Shown here one piece after another: positions 59,859 to 64,000 of a DNA stretch of 64,000 bases. The stretch is from DASUPK01 sp963843085 (GTDB lineage Bacteria; Actinomycetota; Thermoleophilia; Solirubrobacterales; 70-9). The position numbers and the translations under genes were made by a program. The stretch lies in the NCBI GenBank assembly GCA_963843085.1, contig CAWJJG010000010.1, positions 124,001-188,000 of the forward strand. The letters are read 5' to 3'. A model generated the notes under the pieces. That model did no database searches. It was given only the letters and a program-made list of their open reading frames with translations, and was not told where the DNA came from. Every line of letters starts with the position of its first letter. Position 1 is the stretch's first letter.

Positions 59859-60941
59859 ATGGACGAGCTCGCCCTTGCCCAGAGACTGATCGCCTTCGAC
59901 ACCTCGAACGCCGAGGGGCTTCGCCGTGCGGCGGAGTTCGTCGGCGGCTGGCTCGAGTCGAACGACATCAAGGCGTCCCAGACCGAGTCCCGGGGACTTC
60001 CGGTGACCACCGCCGAGATCGGGCCCGCCGATGCTCCGACCCTGGTCCTCCACGGCCACATGGACGTCGTCCCCGGCGGTCGGGATCAGTTCGAGCCCCG
60101 AATCGAGGGCGACCAGTTGATCGGCCGCGGCGCCTACGACATGAAGGGCGCCCTGGCCTCCATGCTCGTGGTGCTCCATGACCTCCGCGACCAGGAGGAC
60201 GTACGGCTGCGGCTCGGAATCGTCTCGGACGAGGAATCCGAGGAGGAGGACAATCGCGGCTCGGATGCGCTGGTGGCGAGCGGCTTCGTCGGGGATTTCG
60301 CGATCACCGGCGAGCCGACCAACCTCCAGGTCGGGGTTCAGGCGAAGGGCGTGCTGGCCGTCCGGCTCGAGGTCCAGGGCCGCTCGGCGCACGGAGCGAC
60401 GCCCTGGCTCGGCGATAACGCTGTCGTTAAGGCGGTTGAGGTATTCAGGGGCATCGAATCGCTACCGTTTGCGCGCCACAGCTCCGCCCTGTTCGACCGG
60501 CCCTCCATCAATCTCGGTCGGATCATGGGCGGCGACGCCCTGAACAAAGTGCCCGACACCTGCGTCATAGACGTCGATATCCGCTTCCTGCCCGACCAGG
60601 ATCCCGATGAGATCCTCGGTCAGGTCAAGGAGTTGACCGACACGCGCGTGCTCGCCACCTTCCGCCGCCCCCCGGCGGTCGTCGAGCCCGACTCTCCCTT
60701 CGTGCAGGGCCTCTGCGAGGCCGCCTCCCCGCACCATCCCGAGCGGGTGATGAGCGTCGGCCGCGACGGCGCCTCGGACGCGGTCTCCTTTCTCGCGGCG
60801 GGCGTGCCGGCAGTCGAGTTCGGCCCGGTCGGCGACGGCCATCACGGCCCTCGCGAGTGGGTCTCGATCAGCTCGCTGCGCAGCTACCGCCAGGCCCTCG
60901 AAGGCTTCGTGAGTAGCTTCCCCGGGATGGCCGCAGCATGA
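59859..60941 (+). CDS. M20-family metallopeptidase/deacylase (ArgE/DapE-like)
   Basis: 360 residues. Di-zinc site: LVLHGHMDVVPGG (His, Asp), GRGAYDMKGALASML (shared Asp), SDEESEEEDNRGSDA (base and ligand Glu), then VGRDGASDAVSF and a C-terminal His in GDGHHGPREWVSI. The middle dimerisation domain has GRSAHGATPWLGDNAV. It hydrolyses an N-acyl amino acid or dipeptide such as N-succinyl-diaminopimelate or acetylornithine; the substrate is not distinguishable. TACGAT (59842-59847) lies 11 bases before ATG 59859. Confidence 0.88.
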   Translation: MDELALAQRLIAFDTSNAEGLRRAAEFVGGWLESNDIKASQTESRGLPVTTAEIGPADAPTLVLHGHMDVVPGGRDQFEPRIEGDQLIGRGAYDMKGALASMLVVLHDLRDQEDVRLRLGIVSDEESEEEDNRGSDALVASGFVGDFAITGEPTNLQVGVQAKGVLAVRLEVQGRSAHGATPWLGDNAVVKAVEVFRGIESLPFARHSSALFDRPSINLGRIMGGDALNKVPDTCVIDVDIRFLPDQDPDEILGQVKELTDTRVLATFRRPPAVVEPDSPFVQGLCEAASPHHPERVMSVGRDGASDAVSFLAAGVPAVEFGPVGDGHHGPREWVSISSLRSYRQALEGFVSSFPGMAAA

Positions 60942-62824
60942 GCCCCCGAAAGAAGAAGGACGACGAGGAGCCGCGCGCGGACGAGACCCAGGAGTACGAG
61001 CTCGAAGACGAGGAGCTTGACGACAAGGACCTCGAAGACCAGGACGTCGGCGACGACGACCTCGACGAAGACGAGGACCTCGACGAGGAGTACGAGGACG
61101 ACGAGGAGCTCGACGACAAGGACGAGCTCGAGCACGTCGTCTCCGCCGAGACCCAGGAGTGGGAGGGGCTGGAGGCCGCCGAGGCGGAGTCGGCCGCCGA
61201 CGAGCCGACCTTCGTCGCCTCCGCGACGCAGCGAGTCAAGCAGGCCGGTTCCGCAATCACCTCGGGCTTCGAGAAGGTCGGTGGCCAGAAGGTCACGTCG
61301 GGCTTCAAGGCGGTCCGCCGCCATGTCGGCTTCCCGGTCTGGCTCCGCTTCCTGACCGCCTCCTTCGTGATCGTCGCCGCGGTTGCCGGAGCGACCTCGA
61401 CCAGCCTGATCCTCTACCTGTCGGACATCGCCGACGCCCTGAAGAAGAACGAGATCAGGCAGGACCTCGGTGGGGAGCTAGCCGGCGTCCCGAACAGCGG
61501 TGCTCAGACGATCATGATCCTCGGGTCCGACAAGCGGAACAACGAGATCAGTGGGAAGTACGGGCTCTCGGATACCACCATGCTGCTTCGTCTCGACCCC
61601 GATCGCAACGCGATCTCCCTGCTCTCGCTGCCCCGCGACCTCAAGGTCGACATTCCGGGCTACGGGGTGAACAAGCTCAACGCCGCGTACTCGTTCGGCG
61701 GGCCGAAGCTGACGCTCCAGACGGTCAAGCAGATCCTCGGTCCCCAGATCCAGATCAACCATCTGGTCAACGTGGACTTCACCGGGTTCGCGCGAGCCGT
61801 CAACGCGATCGGATGCGTCTACGTCGATGTCGACCGCCGCTACTACATCGCCCCGAACTCGGGCACCTCGGAGATCAATCTTCAGCCCGGATACCAGGCT
61901 CTCTGCGGCTTCGACGCACTTTCGTTCGCCCGCTACCGGCACACGGACAACGACATCGTCCGGGCCGCCCGCCAGCAGGCCTTCCTGCGCGAGGCTCGGG
62001 CGAAGGTGCCGCCGTCGCGGCTGATCGACGATCGCCACAAGCTGCTCCACATCTTCACCTCATACACGTCGTCCGACATCGGCAGTGAGACCCAGCTTCT
62101 CGAGCTGCTGAAGCTCTTCTTTGATCTGCGCGGCGCGCAGATCAAGCAGGTCCACTTCCAGGCCGAGCTCGGGCCCTCCTACGTCACCGCGACGCAGTCC
62201 CAGATCCACACCGCCGTCGCCCAGTTCCTCGGCGTGAAGGGCACCCCGGGCCCCGTGGCGAATTCCGCCAAGCCGACGAACCCGGTTTCCACCCAGACGG
62301 CGCCCGATGCGACCAAGCCGCGACCGGTGGTTCCCAAGAAGAAGAAGAAGAAGAACAGCACCGGACCGTCGAACCTGGTGGAGACCAGTTACGGCAAGCA
62401 GATCGCCCGCAGCATCCGCCGGCGCAAGCTCAAGGTTCCGGTCTACTACCCGACCGTGCTCGAGTCCGGCAGCGAGTACGCACAGAGGCCGCGCGCGTAC
62501 AAGATCAACGGCAAGGGGGACGAGTCTCCGCCGCATTCCGAGCGCGCCGCCTACAAGTGGGTCTTCTCTCTGCCGACCATCGGCGACTACTACGGCTTCG
62601 AGGGCACCCGCTGGAAGAATCCCCCGATCCTGGACAACCCGAGTGAAACCAAGACGATCGGCGATCGCGACTACCTGCTCTTCTACGACGGCGACGAGCT
62701 CCGAATGGTCGGCTGGAAGACTGATCAAGGCTCGTTCTGGGTCTCGAACTCGTACATCGAGAGCGTCCCGAACGAGGACATGCTGAAGATCGCCGAGGGC
62801 TTCCACAGGCTCCCGGGGACCTAG
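60938..62824 (+). CDS. LytR-CpsA-Psr (LCP) family protein with acidic N-terminus
   Basis: 628 residues. The first 90 residues are almost all Glu and Asp (EDQDVGDDDLDEDEDLDEEY) and cytosolic. One membrane helix (LTASFVIVAAVAGATSTSLI) follows near residue 145. The external LCP domain has IMILGSDKRNNEISGKYGLS, LLSLPRDLKVDIPGYGVNKL, HLVNVDFTGFARAVNAIGCV and DALSFARYRHTDNDIVRAAR. LCP enzymes attach teichoic acid, capsule or arabinogalactan-like polymers from lipid carriers to peptidoglycan. Overlaps the peptidase gene (ATGA). Confidence 0.9.
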   Translation: MSPRKKKDDEEPRADETQEYELEDEELDDKDLEDQDVGDDDLDEDEDLDEEYEDDEELDDKDELEHVVSAETQEWEGLEAAEAESAADEPTFVASATQRVKQAGSAITSGFEKVGGQKVTSGFKAVRRHVGFPVWLRFLTASFVIVAAVAGATSTSLILYLSDIADALKKNEIRQDLGGELAGVPNSGAQTIMILGSDKRNNEISGKYGLSDTTMLLRLDPDRNAISLLSLPRDLKVDIPGYGVNKLNAAYSFGGPKLTLQTVKQILGPQIQINHLVNVDFTGFARAVNAIGCVYVDVDRRYYIAPNSGTSEINLQPGYQALCGFDALSFARYRHTDNDIVRAARQQAFLREARAKVPPSRLIDDRHKLLHIFTSYTSSDIGSETQLLELLKLFFDLRGAQIKQVHFQAELGPSYVTATQSQIHTAVAQFLGVKGTPGPVANSAKPTNPVSTQTAPDATKPRPVVPKKKKKKNSTGPSNLVETSYGKQIARSIRRRKLKVPVYYPTVLESGSEYAQRPRAYKINGKGDESPPHSERAAYKWVFSLPTIGDYYGFEGTRWKNPPILDNPSETKTIGDRDYLLFYDGDELRMVGWKTDQGSFWVSNSYIESVPNEDMLKIAEGFHRLPGT

Positions 62825-62837
62825 CGGGCGATCGCTC

Positions 62838-64000
62838 GTGAGCGAGAGGGAGCCGATCGGGGTGGTCGGGGCCGGCTGGGTCGGGCTGGTGACGGCAGCC
62901 TGCTTCGCCGAGCTCGGGCATCGGGTCGTCGTCCGGGAGATCGTGCCTGAGAAGGTCGAGTCGCTGCGCCGGGGGGAGATCCCCATCCACGAGCCGCAGC
63001 TCGCTGAACTGATCGAGCGAAACGCCGAGCGCCTCACCTTCACGGCCGAGATGGCCGAACTGCTCGACGGCCCGCGCTTGCTCTTCGTCTGCGTGCAGAC
63101 CCCGCCGACCTACTCCGGCGACGCGGATCTCTCCGCGGTGCAGCGGGCGGTCGAGGAGATCGGCAAGCCGGACGGCAAGGCGCTCGTCATGAAGAGCACC
63201 GTCCCGGTGGGCACCGGGCGGGCCATTCACCGGGATGCCCCGGACCTGGCCTATGTCTCCTGCCCCGAGTTCCTCAGGGAGGGCACGGCCGTCAGGGACT
63301 TCCTGGAGCCGGACCGGGTCGTCATCGGGTCCGACGGCGATCAGTGGGCCGCCGACGCCGTGGCAGCCGCCTACGAGCCGCTCGGTGCTCCGATCGTCCG
63401 GACCGATCTCTCCAGCGCGGAGATGATCAAGCTCGCCTCCAACGCCTACCTGGCGACCAAGATCAGCTTCATCAACGAGATCGCCAATGTCTGCGACGAG
63501 GTCGGCGCGGACGTGACCGAGGTGGCGCGGGGGATGGGCATGGATCCCCGGATCGGCGACCGGTTCCTGAACGCCGGCCTCGGCTTCGGCGGGTCCTGCT
63601 TCCCCAAGGACACCCAGGCGCTCAAGATCCTCGCCGGGAACAGCGGCTACCACTTCCAGCTGCTCAGCTCGGTGATCGAGGTGAACGAGCTGCAGAAGCG
63701 TCGGGTGATGTCCAAGCTCTCGAAGCACCTCGACACCCTGGTCGGCAAGCGCGTCGCGCTCCTCGGTCTCGCCTTCAAGCCCGACACGGACGACATGCGC
63801 GAGGCCTCGAGCCTCGTGCTGGCCTCGCGCCTCGAGGGAGAGGGAGCAACGGTCGTCGCCTTTGACCCGGTGGCGGAGGGTGCCGCCCGCGAGCTGCTGC
63901 CGAGCGTCGAGATGGCCAGGTCCGCGATGGAAGCGCTGGAGGGCGCCGGCGCCGCGGTGCTCGTCACCGAGTGGCCGGAGTTCGCCCAGCTCGACTGGCC
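62838..64000 (+). CDS. UDP-glucose/GDP-mannose dehydrogenase (3' end outside window)
   Basis: 387 codons visible. It starts at GTG 62838 with PIGVVGAGWVGLVTAACFAE, the NAD-binding GxGxxG. CVQTPPTYSGDADLSAVQRA, then LVMKSTVPVGTGR, then CPEFLREGTAVRDFLEPDRV follow; the catalytic Cys is in GLGFGGSCFPKDTQALK, and the C-terminal domain begins RVALLGLAFKPDTDDMREAS. It oxidises a nucleotide sugar to the uronic acid used in exopolysaccharides. It lies 13 bases after the LCP gene, consistent with glycan assembly. Confidence 0.93.
   Translation, partial: MSEREPIGVVGAGWVGLVTAACFAELGHRVVVREIVPEKVESLRRGEIPIHEPQLAELIERNAERLTFTAEMAELLDGPRLLFVCVQTPPTYSGDADLSAVQRAVEEIGKPDGKALVMKSTVPVGTGRAIHRDAPDLAYVSCPEFLREGTAVRDFLEPDRVVIGSDGDQWAADAVAAAYEPLGAPIVRTDLSSAEMIKLASNAYLATKISFINEIANVCDEVGADVTEVARGMGMDPRIGDRFLNAGLGFGGSCFPKDTQALKILAGNSGYHFQLLSSVIEVNELQKRRVMSKLSKHLDTLVGKRVALLGLAFKPDTDDMREASSLVLASRLEGEGATVVAFDPVAEGAARELLPSVEMARSAMEALEGAGAAVLVTEWPEFAQLDW

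Overview
The window is a high-GC chromosomal segment of an actinobacterium. The best guess is class Thermoleophilia (Solirubrobacterales-like), from family-level features and not from a database search: an exported protein with an N-terminal SPALLLSIVAIVMALTGTA segment, exported proteins ending in Lys/Cys/His-rich tails, a split acyl-CoA mutase with MeaB, an ETF/ETF-QO chain, an actinobacterial F-type ATP synthase operon, and an AbiEi-like/DUF559 protein. No rRNA, tRNA or CRISPR array was found. Many genes look leaderless: a TANNNT hexamer, most often TAGACT or TAGGCT, lies 6-10 nt before the start codon, and several starts were chosen on that basis.

1-23 kb is mostly acyl-CoA and propionate metabolism: MeaB GTPase, acyl-CoA dehydrogenase, PaaI-type thioesterase under an HxlR regulator, thiolase, large and B12 subunits of an acyl-CoA mutase, and an etfB-etfA-ETF-QO operon. 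Between these lie a pair of LamG-like secreted proteins (one frameshifted), leucyl aminopeptidase, a HAD phosphatase, a GGDEF protein with a structured leader, a YncE/phosphoesterase fusion, and an ECF sigma/anti-sigma pair.

23-31 kb holds a PfkB kinase, a PHP phosphoesterase, a DUF2294 protein, a NarL-type two-component pair, an operon of two SnoaL-like proteins plus an alpha/beta hydrolase behind twin operators, then rpmE and a DUF1385 membrane protein. 30.9-37.8 kb looks like an accessory block inserted before prfA. It starts with a compact cassette of a frameshifted DUF559 endonuclease gene bounded by two 47-bp hairpin repeats. It continues with a redox module: a 3Fe-4S ferredoxin, an OmpR-type two-component system, ApbE, a bis-heme ferric-reductase-like membrane protein and a Gly/Ser/Tyr-tailed anchor protein. 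The same 39-bp motif precedes both the ferredoxin and apbE, tying them to one regulator. An Nramp-like transporter closes the block.

37.8-64 kb returns to housekeeping genes: prfA-prmC-sua5, an R2lox/TetR/SnoaL operon, glyA, an exopolysaccharide group (DUF354, sugar transferase, asnB, WecA-like), the complete atp operon, a Kelch protein broken by an amber codon, an M20 peptidase, an LCP protein and a UDP-sugar dehydrogenase cut by the right edge.
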